DNA from: Callipepla californica brunnescens
Taxonomy: Eukaryota > Chordata > Aves > Galliformes > Odontophoridae
Assembly (NCBI GenBank): GCA_023055505.1
Contig: JALIRH010000049.1
Location: forward strand, 2,914,001-2,978,000
DNA length: 64,000 nt
Direction: 5' to 3'
The translations under genes were made by a program, and so were the position numbers. Shown here piece after piece: positions 42,441-55,142 of this stretch. Below the pieces are notes generated by a model that saw only the letters and a list, made by a program, of their open reading frames with translations, ran no database searches and was not told where the DNA came from. How positions within the stretch are numbered: the first letter of the stretch is position 1; every line of letters starts with the position of its first letter.

Positions 42441-43908
42441 ACCCTTACTCCATAAATGATAACTGTTTGGCTTTGAAATCCCTCTGAAATTCGTTAACTC
42501 TTACGTACACGGCAGCAGGAATTTTACTCACCACAGCTGTTGTCATTTAGGAATGTGTCAGAAAAGACCTGAGGTGCAGTCAGAGCAGTCAGTGCATCTC
42601 CTCTGCTGCATCTTTTATTCCTCACAGTGTGAAGACGGTCACGTCTTAGAGGTGTGAGAATCATTCTACGTATTGAGTGACACAAACACTTCTGTAAAGA
42701 CATTGCTCATTCTTTCGTGTTTTGAATGTTAACTTCCATCTGAGAGTCTTCCGGGCTCTCAACTCAAGCACTGCTGCTGATGACCCCGGCAGATGGAGAA
42801 GGAGCCTGCAGAGTTCGTCCTGCACCCATCTCCCCAGGACCTGGTTGGTTTACCAAGGTAGGAGCACGTTCACACCCCAATTCAGTCTCGCCTGGGATGC
42901 CTACTGCAAAGAACCAAAATCAGCGGAAAACTGATGATGAGGCAGCTTAATATGGAGATCACTTTTGGTACCTACAGCATAAATTAACCTCATGATACCC
43001 AGAACATCTTCAAGGAAGGCTACAACTTTTCACATACCTCCATCATTTCAAAGAGTGGTGCAGGAACTGCACGTTTGTAAGGCTTGGTTTTCTACTGCTA
43101 TCAGAGAACTTCCATGCAACGATGAACACGTCAGTCTGCAGCTGCCTCTACTCCTAGCACCCTGTGACATCTGCTTCTGTTTCTGAGAGCTCAACAGATG
43201 CCATCCCTTCCTAGCACACACAAACTCACCTCCTCAAAAACAAACCTCACCTGTTAAAGTACCTCTCCAGATTCAGGTACAAAGCACTAAGGTCTGAGGC
43301 ACAGTCAGAAAAACCACGAGCACGTACGCAAGAAACTCAGTCCTCTGCGCTTGTAGTTTTAACTAAAGAAAAGATACAGCTGGCTTTTAAAACAGTGCAC
43401 TTTGTTTTTGAACTATTAACTGATAAACTCATCATGAACAAAAACTACCTGCAGAAGCAGCAAACATTCACAGCTGTGGAACATCTTTCCATCTCCCTCC
43501 CCCTCACCCCGTCCTTCCATGCATCTTGTGAAGCTCAGCTCTCCAGATTCAAAAGAATGGCAGAAGGTCTCCAGCTAGGAAAACACTTGGATGCTTTTGT
43601 TTAGAGGCTCTTTGAAACGGACACTTCTCATTCAGGGAGCACAGAATGCTCACAGTTCAATCACCAGTGCTACAACTGCCTGTAGAACCATAAAACTGCT
43701 TTCCTGACCACAGCAGCAGTGTTTCTAAAACCACCTATCTCAGGAAACCAACTCACTCAGCTCACTATCTCAGATGACCTCACAGCCTAAATGTCCTCGA
43801 GATTTAAAGCTGCAATGTCATCACCTCAGAATGAGGGTGCTTTCAGGCACACCTTGCAATGTTCTTTTCCATTTTGGATCACCTTCCGTGATGTCTCTTA
43901 ACAGCTAG
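42441..43908. other. mirror of left-arm intron-like region, no gene
   Basis: Corresponds to 16,260-17,729. Short frames at 42,722, 42,992 and 43,395 (plus) are the mirrored ones; none is recognised. Confidence 0.45.
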
Positions 43909-44630
43909 TTGATAGTCTTTGTAGTCTTTGTCTTAAATATAGGAAACAAGTGGAAGTTCTCAGCGATGCTCCAAACACACAGAAGTCTGTTAAGCCCTTC
44001 GGACTTCAAGCCCAGCAAGCAGACAAAACTTCTGCATATGTTTGAAGAGCTGTACACATCAGCAAGTCAGCTTCCCGTTTCTGTCTGTTGCTTTATTACA
44101 CCAGTGACAGCTCTTCAGCCTGGATGTCTGCCACAGGTTTCCTGCTTTCAGACAACAAGCACCTTGGGAATTTCATTAAGAGTACCACAGAACAGATGTG
44201 GGAAGGGAGACCTGTGATCCTTGCCCAGAAGGAAGATGGCAGGAGCATTACTGCCCATCAGTCCAAACTACAGCAGCATCTGCTGGTTCCAGTAGTATCA
44301 CACCCTTTCCCCACAAAAGCAGCAACACAAAAGAGAGCCAGAGCTCTCTGTTCTTTGGTTGGTGCTAGCTCTTCAACCAGCACCGTGGATCTCCTGATGG
44401 CACAGTCATCTTCTCAGCTTTGGACAGAAACTGAACACAACATGAAGATTAAATTACTTCAGAACAACAGCAACATCTACCCCACAACACCCTTATTACT
44501 GACCAGAATTAATTCTCAGGCAGTTAGAAACAGATCTGGAGCCTACGCCTTTTCTCTCTCCGCCCACAGCAAAACAGTCCAAGTTGCAGAACGCTGGGAC
44601 AGACAAGTTACAGAGCATGCTGCAACGTAA
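43909..44630 (+). other. mirror of the overlapping unassigned ORFs
   Basis: 102- and 180-codon frames (43,909-44,217 and 44,088-44,630) equal in length to those of the left arm with a few amino-acid differences. Family unknown. Confidence 0.3.
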
Positions 44631-44739
44631 CAAGTTCCGACCTCCGAGTCCAATCACCTCTTCTACCATTGCCTTTGAAATTCACATCTGAGATCAGGAA
44701 CGAGCCTGCATCTTGATCCTGCCACAAGGATTATGATAC

Positions 44740-46242
44740 GGATGTCCTTACACCCAACAATACAGGGGCACGGAGAAGAGCCATCCAGGTGCCATCTACA
44801 CAGGTGGAGAAGCAAAATTCAGGCCTGAGAAGAAAAGAAAAGCTGTCTGCAGCAACACGTACTACTGAATACAGCTTTGTGCATTTCAAGTTCCAGAAGG
44901 CATTAAACAGCAGCCTTCTGAAGAGGACTCGTTTCAGAGGACTTGTGGGAAACCCATGCTTTTGACTAACTGATCTCAACCTATTGCCATGGGAGCTGTT
45001 ACTGAAACTTTTACTGTCCAGGAAGTCATCCTCTAGTTCCATGCTGCTGAGACAAGAAAAAGACTGCCCTCATTCTTCTGGAATTTAACAGATAGAATAT
45101 AATTATCACATAACTATATATATAATAACCCACCCAAACAATGGATATCAGCACACGAAGTTGACTTTGCACGTTAGGATTCTGACAGCAAAAACAGTTT
45201 TCATCACTTGCTTCATTTTGGACTAGACATACAGAACAGCTCTAGGAAAAGCAGTTCTCTCGTAACTCTGAGTGCTCTTAGGAGCACCTACTCCTTCAAG
45301 CTTAAAGGAAATTGTCCAGGAGCTGCTTTTGGATCAGTTTTGCCTGGATGCTGGCAGCCAGCACATCAGGAGGCAGTGCGTTCGTTTCTCACTGAACACA
45401 CAGCACAGTCCCACTGACCTTCCTCTTCAGCAAAGGCAGATCCAGATTTGTCTTGGTCAGTATTGCTGCTGGCTTTGAAACTTGCAGAACATTCAGTTAA
45501 CAGGGGGCCACGTGCTTCCCACGCAAAGCATCGGCACTTCTGCCTTCAACTGCATCCAACACTGCAAATGCTGTATGTGCCTCTTCTACATAGGCTGCAA
45601 CCTGAAAGACCTGCAACCAAAGCAAAAGACAAGGCCTGCCCAACATACTCACGGATACTTGGAACAGCTAGTGCACGTCAGCACCCACGGAGTAATCAGG
45701 TAGGAGGGGGTTAACGACATTACCCATTTTCCTCTGATACCAGAAAATACTTTGTCAAGAAAGTTGGTGCAAAGGGAATTCAGTGTCATCCAAGCAGATA
45801 CAGTTTCACAACTAAAAAAGGGTGAAAAAAAATCTCTTTTGAGAACTTTAATCAGACACATTCTGACACTCCCAAATCTCAGCATCAGCAGTCTTACAGG
45901 AACAAAGCCATTGATTACACAATGCAAAAGCAACAATAACAAGAAAAACAAAAACAAACAAACACAGGGATATTCCCTACCAAGTGCCATCGTGCTCAGC
46001 CATCTTCCAGGTTAAACCACAACCACAAGCTGACATGGAACCCCCCTCACTCTGACCTTGGATCAATCCCTCTGCAGCTGAATGTCCTCATGACGGAAAT
46101 GTCTGAAGAGAGGAGCAGTCGGTTCAGGGACACTTTTGTTCCTCTGGAGGGCTTCCAAACCAATCAGAATTTTCTTCCAGTAACTGGCGCTTCGTCCAAC
46201 GCATTCACTTTGGTCACAGAAGGATTTCAGGCTGGCGCCCTG
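44740..46242 (-). pseudogene. RANBP2: RANBP2-like exons (middle and zinc-finger region), right arm
   Basis: Mirror of 14,045-15,430: the GRSASYWKK exon at about 46,070-46,242, the EEAHTAFAVLDAVEG exon at about 45,478-45,611, two RanBP2-type zinc-finger remnants between about 45,168 and 45,478, and the ELED segment at 44,918-45,042. About 117 bp at 45,808-45,920 has no counterpart in the left arm. Confidence 0.75.
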
Positions 46243-46739
46243 CTGGAGAAAAGAAACAGAAGCTGTCTGCAGACATTCAAATCCAATTCTTAATGCGGCT
46301 TCTTCTTCCCTGGTGCCTTTGCTTTCTGGAAAAGTTTCAAGAACTTGTGCTAAACGTCAGGAGGTCTCTCTCTCTCATTAAGTAAAGTAATACAGAGGGA
46401 GAAAAAAGCACCAGAGTTCAAGGTAATGTGAAGAGGTAGTGAAGGGAGAGAGTACTTGAGAGGAGGAGTAGAGAAAGTAACTTCCCTGACAAAGCTCACA
46501 GCGCTTGTGAATAACAGACTCTCATCTGATTTAGTTCACTTTGTGGATTCAGTTTCCCAAAAAGGAGACAAAGCGCGAGTATGAGAGTTGTGTTGCAATA
46601 GTAAATCAACAGAGAAGAGCACAGGGAGTAAAAGAGGTATTTCTGCAACCCTAAATAAAGAAAAAGGTGCAAGGGGCAAAGAAAAAAAAAAAAAAAAAGG
46701 AGAGGGGGAAGCTCTGGGCACACCTGAAGATCTCCTGGA
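46243..46739. other. intron-like mirror, no gene
   Basis: Counterpart of 13,561-14,044, including an A run at about 46,681-46,699. Confidence 0.5.
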
Positions 46740-47990
46740 TACCCCAAAACCCCTCTAGGGCATGTGCAGATCATTCTGCATGGCTGCAGGGGTGAATAGT
46801 GAGAGTTGCGGGGTGGAGAAAAAGCTAAGAGGGACTTCTGTAAGTGGAAAGTGAATTTGGAGGTGGAAAAGAGGGATGTGGGACTCTGGAGCGGAGGAGG
46901 GAAGGGCTGAGTGGGGCTTCTGTGGGGGGGAAGAAGAGTTTGGGAGAAGAGAGAGGGGTGAAAGGGAGGAAATGTAGGCATTGAGGGGGGCCTCTATGGG
47001 GTGGAAAGGGGGTCTGGAGATAAGAGAGAGGGTAGTGGGGGTAACTTGGGTTGTGAGGGGGGGAGATGAGAAATGATGATTGTGTGGGGCGGAAAGGGGG
47101 TCTGGGAGTAAACTGGAAGGTTGTGAGGGGGGGAGAAAGGGGGGAGTGGGTTCTCTATAAGGAGAAACAGGGGTCTGTTGGTAGAGAGGGGGTGACAGGG
47201 AAACTGGAGGTTGTGGGGGGCATCTATGGAGTGGAAAAGGCGTCTGGGGGAGTAGAATGGGAACCAGGAGGCGGGCGGAAAGGGGGAATTACAGGGGATT
47301 CTGGAGGATCTCAGAAAGGAGGCACGGGTGCTGGACAGGGAAAAAAGGGGGTTAGACAGAAGGGACATAGTGAGGAGGAGGGAGAGAATCACAACGGGGG
47401 AATACGAGGAGTATGAGGGAGATGGGGGGAAGGGAGCCTGGAGGACAGAACAGCTAGACTGGTTTGAGAGGTGAAGGGGGGGAAGGAGTAGGGCTCACGG
47501 CAGGGGAGGAAAGGGGATCATGGGGTCAGAATGCAGGACTGGTGTGGGGAGGAAAGGGAGAGGGGATGGACAGGGGACTCTGTAGATCAGAATGGGGGAC
47601 TGGGAAAAGGGGACAGGAAACACCGGGGGTGAGGATGGGGAATGAGGACGGCACTTAAGTAGGGGGTGGAAGAGGATTCTAGGGATCAGAAAGGGGAACT
47701 GGAGGTGGGGGGGACTGCAGTGCTCAAATGGGAGGAGGACCAGAGGGGAAACTGTCCCTGGAGATTACAAAGAAGGACGGGGGGGGAAGGAGGAGGCTGA
47801 AGGGCTAACTTGGCCTTCTGTGAGGGGGAAGGAGAGTGTGGGAACAGAGGGACAGGTAAAGGGGGGAAGCTGAGGGGTTGTGGGGTGCTTCAATGGGGGG
47901 CAAAGAGGGACACTCTGGGAACAGAGAGAGAGGGTAGTGGGGGAGAACACAGGGAACTGACAGGGGGAAATGGGGAAAAAGGACTTGTGG
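46740..47990 (-). repeat. G/A-rich strand-asymmetric tract, right arm
   Basis: Complement of the 12,311-13,560 C/T tract, nearly all purine on plus (GGGGTGGAAAGGGGGTCTGG type units). Confidence 0.8.
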
Positions 47991-48352
47991 GGTGATTGTG
48001 CCCCTCTACTCTGCTCTCATGAGACCCCACCTTGCAATACTGCACCCAGTTCTGGAGCCTCCAAGCCAAGAAGGACATGGAGCTGTTGGAGTGGGTCCAC
48101 TGAGGAGGCCACTAAGATGACCAGAGGGCCAGAGCACCTCGCTACGAGGACAGGCTGAGAGCTGGGGCTCTTCAGACAGGACAACAGAAAGCTCCAGGGG
48201 GACCTCATGGCGTACCTGAAGCGGGCCTACAGGAAAGCTGGGGCAGGGCTTTTTTTTAAGGGAATGTAGTAACAGGATCAGAGGCTAACGCCTTTCAACT
48301 GGAAGAGGCTACATTTAGACTAGACACTAGGAAGAAACTCTTTACTGTGACC
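47991..48352 (+). mobile_element. CR1 LINE fragment, right arm, 3'-deleted
   Basis: TCTCATGAGACCCCACCTTG, CCAAGAAGGACATGGAGCTG, CACTAGGAAGAAACTCTTTA: CR1 in plus orientation. Compared with the left arm it lacks the last ~200 bp of the 3' end. Confidence 0.8.
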
Positions 48353-48394
48353 ATCCGTCAGATGAGGCAGCTGCAGTAATGCAGAAACATATCA

Positions 48395-48690
48395 CAGAAT
48401 CACAGAGCGGTAGGGGTTGGAAGGGACCTCTAGAGATCACCTAGTCCAACCACATTGCCAAAGCAGCTCCCTAGCCCAGGTTGCACAGGCAGGCGTGCAG
48501 GCAGCCTGTGCCAGTGCTCCATCACTCTCACTGTGAAGAAGTTCCCAAGCACACCTGTGCACAACTTCCTATGCTTCAGTTTGTGGCCATGTCCTCTTGT
48601 CCTGTCGCCACACTCTACTGAGAAGAGTCCACCCTTGTCCCTTTGCCTCCCACTCCCTACAAAGCTATAAACTAAGGTTGCTCCCACCCA
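48395..48690 (-). mobile_element. CR1 LINE 3' end, right arm
   Basis: Mirror of 11,440-11,735: ATCACAGAATCACAGAGCGG, GGTTGGAAGGGACCTCTAGA. Confidence 0.85.
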
Positions 48691-48865
48691 ACTGTACTGC
48701 TTTCAAGGGTTTTTTCAACAAAAAACCACAATAAACCAGTTGAGTCTCAGCTACAAAATCAGATGTATCCTTTTACTGAAAACCTCCTAGCAAGAGAAAC
48801 TCTATCTGACAGCAAGCACAAAGTAAGCACTGGGTGTTAGGGACATATTAAATAGAGATACTTGC

Positions 48866-49303
48866 CTGTCTTTCAAACGCTTCGCTTGCACTTGAGTTAC
48901 GTGGCCACTGGAAAAATCAAACACTTCTTCACTTACTAGTTTAAGGATCACCGTGGTGTTCTGACAAAGGCTTCCACTAGTCCTGCTTGCTCCTACAATA
49001 TCGCTTATAAAAACTGGCCAGTGCTTTGGCCATTCCTGTGTCAGAATCTGAAATGTGAAACACCCGTGTGTTAGGTACTTCAGCAAAACCAAATGTCAAG
49101 ATCTATAAACTCCAGCTTACCTGAACAAGAATCACGTTCAGTTTCCCAAGATACACCTTCTCTTTCTGGAGTATGGAAAAGACAAGTCAGATCATGCGTC
49201 GTATTTACCTCCCTTTTTCTCCCCTGAAAAAATTCACTCACTTCTACACATGTTGGATCAGACGATGTCTTGATAATTAGGCCAGCAACATACTTCTCTG
49301 TAC
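48866..49303 (-). pseudogene. XPO1: exportin-1-like exons (N-terminal part), right arm
   Basis: Mirror of 10,824-11,261: 49,241/49,242-49,303, the KEKVYLGKLNVILVQ exon, and 48,866-49,047. The reading frames and splice sites are intact, as in the left arm. Differences include one Asn-to-Thr near QNTT and a few in the tail of the third exon (VQAKRLKD here). No later XPO1 exon follows in this arm, so it is a three-exon orphan. Confidence 0.85.
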
Positions 49304-50364
49304 CTGCAGAAAAATGGAGAAATATCTTAACTAAGCCAGGTGTAACAAAGAGTGTTTCTGAATCAAAATTCTTGTAACATCATTAAAATGAGGGTTTAAG
49401 GGTTCAGTCCAACGCTATCTGAGTTGACTCAAAGCCCACGTTACATAACATATGTGCTGGTGCCAACTGGCAAGTAAAATGCTGTTACTGCTGAGGATAT
49501 TGCAGCCTATCTACGTGTGTGTGTGTGCCTGCAAATGCACGTTCTTGTCATTATGCAGACAAGTGTTCTTATTAAATTATTTAACAACGTAAGAAAAGCT
49601 CATGATGAATAGTTCTATACATTAATACGTTCACTGCAGAAGTGATATCCCTAATGCTCATGTGGAGATGACCAACTTTCTAACTTGCAGTGCCTTCAGA
49701 AAGCTCACAAACTAAGAAAACAGAAGTAGCCTTGTCACTTGCATACGTTAACTCCATATTTTCTATGTGACCCAAGACAATTCCTCTTCACAGGATGCAG
49801 TGCAGGCAAGCAAAAGGGTTGGACAGAGGTTTTAATGACTATGCATGTACCTTGCTATTTAACTTGAAGAAGTCAAAATCCAGTGGATGTACCATTTCTT
49901 CAAGAAGACAGTCAACAGTACAGACAAAACACAGACTACTGCTGTTTCAAGTTATCAGCTAACTAAAAGGAATGCCTTCTTTTCAGAAATGTCATTTTTC
50001 CCCTAGTCAGCAGTTTAAATTAGAAACCATTCCTAGCACTTTAGCATAAGCAGTCATTTTTTGCACTCTGGGCCTGAGCAAAACATCCCTTCAGGTTTTA
50101 ACTGCATTTTCAAGAAATGTGGAAACAACAGGTCTGGAAGTGACACGACTTGAGCTATACCACACAACAGCTGCTCTCCAGGCTTTTCTGACCCCAGATG
50201 AAGTTCTTCATTATTATCAACCAGGATCAATACACACTAATCCAGAGGAATACTTGATAACAAGACATGCCATTGCCAAGCACTGGTCTCAGCCCACGGA
50301 TGGGAACTGCTGAATCACAGCCTGAACCACTGATGGATCACCTGAGGCGAGCACGGAGTCAGCC
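49304..50364. other. mirror of 9,791-10,823, no gene recognised
   Basis: Contains the mirrored 64-codon frame at 50,119-50,313 (plus) and a short (GT)n at about 49,515. Confidence 0.45.
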
Positions 50365-50530
50365 ATGGGAGCACAGGTGAAGGCAATGCACCTGTGCCAA
50401 TTCACCAATGGCCACAAACTGAAGCAGAGGAAGTGGTGCACAGGTGTGCTTGGGAACTCCTTCACAGTGAGGGCCATGGGGCACTGGAACAGGCTGCCTG
50501 TGCTACTAGAATTCAACTGTTCATTTACAA
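50365..50530 (+). mobile_element. CR1 LINE 3' fragment, right arm
   Basis: Mirror of the fragment at 9,600-9,790. Confidence 0.65.
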
Positions 50531-51349
50531 CCTCAGTGCCATGCTAGCAGCAATCCAGCCCTGAGAACATCTGCAGATGGAAACAGCTGCTCAGCTTATC
50601 CACTGGAAAAGAAAATTAAAAAAAAAAAAAAAAAGGCAGGCACAGCTCAACAGACAATCTAAAGGGCTTGACAGTTGTCAAATGTCATGCTGCAGGCTTC
50701 TGGGCTCTTCCATTCAGGCAATGGTCACATTTTTAACCCCTCAAACGTAGAAGCTACTGAAAACTGGTTTTTTCTTTTTGGATTAAGTTGCATTTTTCAT
50801 GTAATTATTATCGTACTTTTTAAAGTTAAATATACACATATACATCAAGCAGAAACCATATTCAACAGCTCTCTTTTTATAACCATTCCACAGATAAGAG
50901 GAAAACACCGTTGCCGAGATGGAACCCACAGTCCTATCTTCTGCTGATGGAGCTGTTCAGAGGCTCAGCTAGTAGAAAACTGGTTAACAAAAAGTCCAGT
51001 TCATCCAGCCTCACTCCAATAGTGCCTGAGAGGCAGTGTTCCTCCTCCCTGTGTCCCACAGGGGTTAACCAGTACATCAGCCAAGCTCCGGCAGCAAGAA
51101 AGCTTCCTATTATTGCTAAGCCTGGACACCAGGCTACTGTCAGAAGGACTGGAACAGCACTGCTGTTAGAATTCTCTGGTAAGCGAGATGCAAAAAGAGT
51201 AGAGAACAAGAGCACCGACAGAACTCAGCAGCTACAGCTCTCCTTCAATGCCCTTCCAAAGTTCCTGGATGAGTACTGCACATTGCAGTCCTTACGGGAA
51301 AGCAGCTCCTCTACAGAGGGAGATGGACAGACAACAACCGAACCACTTT
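50531..51349. other. mirror of 8,751-9,599; conserved ORF of unknown meaning
   Basis: The plus frame 50,911-51,402 (163 codons) includes the counterpart of the left-arm 126-codon frame. It overlaps MROH exon 4 antisense and has no recognised domain. Confidence 0.4.
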
Positions 51350-52784
51350 CTAAAGGGAAACCATCGCTGGGAGCGCCCTGCACAACACCATCTGGAAGAT
51401 GAAGGCCACCAAGAGCTCCGGGAAATACAGGCGCACCTGGGGGTCGTACTGCGCACACTGAACGATCTGATGCAGTGCTACGGTCGCCTGAGGAAAGCAC
51501 CTGGGCAGTGCTCAGCACCAAACTGCTCCCCCGGGGATGGCGGGGGGGAAATGGGAGAGCAAAGGGGAAGGGGGCTCCCCGGGGACCCCCAAACTCACGG
51601 CCAGAGGAAGGCTGCTGATCTCGGTCTCCTGGCTCAGCGGCGCCATCTCCAGCAGCTGCAGCAGCTGCTGCACCATCTGCGGCGCCACATCCACCGAGGA
51701 CCATTCCATCTTCCACAGCTCCCACGTGTCCCTGCGGCACAGAGCCGTCCTCAGAGGGGAGGGGGGGGCAGCTCACTTATTGCAGGTGGGTGAGCAGCGC
51801 AGCAGGCTGAGTGTCACTGCATGAGGATCAGAGGCAGCCAGCCAGGGCAAGGCACCCTGGATGATCCTCTTTGGCCGCTTCTCCGTCATCACCTTCCTCC
51901 TCCTGTGGATGGCTGTCACGATCCGCTGCACCTGGATGGGACATGGAGACAGCAGAGTTTTTGGGCTGCCCCAAGAGGAGTCAAGCGCCTTTTTGGGTCA
52001 AGGTCTTTTTGGGTCCCTATGGGTCCCAATGTCTCTCTATGGGTCTCTGAAGGAGTGCTCAGGCACTGGAATGCCCTGACCTCATGTATCTATGAATCTA
52101 TGGGTCTCCATGGGTCCCTATGAGTCTCTGTGGGTTCCAGTGTCTCTCTGTGAGCCCCTATGGGTCACTGGGGATCCCTATGGGTCTCTTTGGGAGGCAG
52201 TGTCTCTCTGTGGGTCCCTATCTGTCCCAATGGTCTCTATGGGTCTCTATGGGTTCCTATGGGGGTCTATGGGGTATCTGGGTCTCTATGGATCCCTATG
52301 GGTCCCAGTGTCTCTCTCTGAGTCTCTGAAGGAGTTCTAAGGCACTGGAATGGCCTGACCTAACGTATCTATGAATCTGTGGGTCTCCGTGGGTCCCTAT
52401 GGTTCCCTATGGGTTCCTATGGATCCCTATGGGTCCCAGTGTGTCCCTATGGGTTTCTATGCATCCCTATGGGTCTCAGTGTGTCCCTATGGGTTTCTAT
52501 GGACCCCTATGGGTCACAACGTGTCCCTATGGGTCTCTATGAGTCTCTATGGGACCCAGTGTCTGTCTGAAGGAAGAGGAGCTGCTGCTCTGCCCCGCAG
52601 CCCCCTGGCTCACCTCGGAAGGTTTCTGGGGTGAGAGAGGGGGGGGGGGGGAGGAACAGCCGTACTGTGTGTAGCCCCCATGGGCAGAGCTCACCTGCAA
52701 GACGCCGTGCAGCTCCTCACCAATGCTGGTGCTGGGGCGGACAAACAGCAGCGTGTGCAGCATTTGGTCCAGAGCCCTCAGGGT
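51350..52784 (-). CDS. MROH-like gene, partial, right-arm copy
   Basis: Mirror of the left copy with the same four exons: 52,695-52,784, 51,777-51,931, 51,599-51,731 and 51,350-51,487. Lengths (90, 155, 133, 138 nt), phases and the terminal stop are the same, and no new stop appears. Substitutions include Met-Val-Leu to Met-Glu-Trp in the DTWELWKM helix, Gly to Ser near EISSLPLA, and Val to Ala at the start of exon 4. Retention of the frame in both arms may reflect selection, recent duplication or gene conversion. Confidence 0.6.
52000..52570 (-). repeat. 10-bp minisatellite, intronic array, right arm
   Basis: YCTATGGGTC units (complement of GACCCATAGR). Longer than the left array (about 330 bp), with two copies of the ~60 bp spacer (about 52,035-52,100 and 52,318-52,380). 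Confidence 0.88.
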
Positions 52785-52860
52785 CTGTGGGAAGGATGGG
52801 GGAGGGGAGCACAGCCAGACCCTGTCCTGCAAGGCTCTGAGGAGCCGCGCTTCCCCATCC

Positions 52861-53214
52861 CGCGCTCACGTGACGCTCACCCCGTCCGCTTCGACTCACC
52901 ACAGCTCACTCTCCTCGCCCGGACTCGCCCTCACTTGGCATGGCGGGCCGGGCACGGCCACCGGCACTGCGCACGCTCGGCTTCCCGCACCGCTCGTCCA
53001 ATCGCCGCTCCTCCCGGGCTTTGGGTGACGGCGACTCCAGCCAATCGGCTCTGCGCAGACCGAGGGGGCGGGCGCTGCACGGGGCCAATCACGGTGCCGG
53101 AGCTCCAGCGGGAATAGGGGCAGGGGGAGGGACTGCGTAGAACAGGCAGCGGTCGCAACCAATGAGGAGGCCCGATGGGAAGGGCCGGCCAATAGGAGAG
53201 GCGGTGTCCGGGGC
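52861..53214 (-). promoter_or_regulatory. GC-rich CCAAT-box island, right arm
   Basis: Mirror of the left island. CCAAT boxes on plus at 52,998, 53,041, 53,085, 53,159 and 53,189, and the TCACGTGA palindrome at about 52,866-52,873, are all conserved. Confidence 0.65.
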
Positions 53215-53697
53215 TATGGGTCTCTGTGGATCTCTGTGGGTCCCAGTGTGTCCCTATGAGTCCCTATGGGTCTCTGTGGATCCCTATGAGTCCCAGTGTC
53301 TCTCTATGGGTCCCTATATGTCTCTATGGGTCCCAGTGGGTCGCAGTGTCTCACTATGGGTCCCTTTGGGTCTCTGTGGATCTTTATGGGTCTCTTTGGG
53401 TCCCAGTGTCTGTCTATGGGTCCCTATGGGTCCCTATAGGTCCCTATGGGTGTCTATTGGTCTCTGTGGGTCTCTGTGGCTCCCTATGGGTTTCTGTGAA
53501 TCCCTATGTGTCTCTATGGGTTCCTATGAGTCTCTGTGGGTCCCTATGGGTCCCAATGTCTCTCTATGGGTCTCCATGGATCTGTATGCGTCCCAGTGTG
53601 TCCCTATGGGTCCCTATGGGTTTCTATGGGTCTCTGTGGGTCCCAGTGGGTCTCTATGGGTCTCTATGGGTCCCTATAGGTCTCTCTATGGTCTCCA
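53215..53697 (-). repeat. 10-bp minisatellite, outer array, right arm
   Basis: Units such as TCTCTATGGG and TCCCTATGGG with the recurrent CCAGTGTCTC variant. About 150 bp shorter than the left array and without the interrupting spacer. Confidence 0.9.
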
Positions 53698-54487
53698 GAG
53701 CCCCTCAAGCCCCTTGCTTCTGAGTCCTGGCAGTGCTTTGGATTGCAGCCTGCTGACAGCTGTAGGACATCTCCCCTTTGTTTTCCGCAGAAAACAAACC
53801 CAGCCCCTTCCTTGCATTCAGTGGCAGGAGTTGGAGGTGCTCGCTTGGATTCCAGAGCATTCTGCCCTGTTATCTGCAGCACCACAACCTCTGCAGCTCC
53901 TGAGGTAGCCGGGCAGCAGGACATCCAGAAACGTGGAATGCTGTTGGACATTTTTGTCCCCACTCATCACTGGTTTAGGTTTATGGATTAGGTTTATGGT
54001 TTGGGATCTGTGATTCCGCTTCCGAATGATACCTGTAACACGAAACATTCCTGCAAAGGCATCTTTGAAAAGCAGATGGAAGAGATGTGGTGTCTATTAG
54101 TTTATAACACAATAAATATGATAGCACTTTTTGGTGAATGATGTCACCAGGTGAGAAAATTCCATCCTAATGTTTATGTTTTAACATTGCTGTGAATTAA
54201 AACTATGTTTTGTGTTGTGAAATTTACTTTCTACGCTGGGGTTACTGAGGAGCACGTGCAGGGTGTAGCAGTGCTTATGGCAGTGTCTGAACGGAGCAGA
54301 GCAGGATTTTGTTCATTGGCCCAGTGCATCCTTGTCCTTGCATAGACATCTTTAGACCAGAGAGATAAAAGGAGGCTAAAAATTAGTCAAACAGGTTTCT
54401 TTGGTTGGGTTAACGTTCTTTCCTGGGCTCTTGTGCTATCAATGCTTGTTTGTTTCATATTTTTACAGAGGATTTCCAGGGAAATGG

Positions 54488-55142
54488 ATGAAACAGCGAG
54501 CAAATTAATACTGCTGTAATCCTAAAGCAGACCTCCCAGGCAGGAGTTGGAACCCAAATGCCTCTTTTCAACCTTTACTGTTGGATTTTGTTTCAAGTTT
54601 CCAAAAAAATATTGGAACGTATTGGTTGGATGTAAACGTAGGTTGGAGGGTGTGGTGGTGTGGCGGTTAATGCTGGGGCGAGAGGGTCCTGGCTTCAGGC
54701 AGAGCATCTTGCGTACCATTCAGATCTGAGCTCTTCGTTCCCACAAAGCAAACAGGAGAACTGGAAGGGCAAAACAAATCCCACAGTGCCCAGAAGTGTG
54801 GCATCAGCAGCCGATGGCCCAGGCTGCGCGCGTCTCCTCTCCGTTTGGAGTAACTTGCAGGGAGGGAGAGCAGAAGACAGAATAATTTCCTTGATGGAGT
54901 TGTTTTCCTTTCATTTTTATCCTCCGATTCTCTTGTTTCTGAGCCTGAATGCTGCATGATGTGTGAACGTGCATATGGCATTCAAGAGGATTATTATACT
55001 CTTGACAAGGTGTCCTTCATGAAGTTCGGCTGTTGGGAGAAAGAGTGTAGTTTGGACTGGTCTGTGCGCAGACAAGGGGATTCATTGCCCACTGACAAAA
55101 AGCAAGACTGAATAATAATAATAAAAAAGAATAAACAACACC
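54488..55142. other. unique junction between inverted and direct duplications
   Basis: No gene or repeat recognised. No telomere-like array borders the right arm here, unlike the left arm. The segment ends where the direct duplication begins. Confidence 0.5.

Larger units (their letters stand above)
40517..54487 (-). repeat. right arm of ~14 kb inverted repeat
   Basis: Reverse complement of 5,671-19,675. Total length is 13,971 versus 14,005 bp. All exon groups, CR1 pieces, minisatellites and the C/T tract reappear in mirror order. Indels relative to the left arm include ~117 bp extra at about 45,808-45,920, a 29-nt loss in a RANBP2 exon, and ~200 bp of CR1 lacking at about 48,350. Confidence 0.93.
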
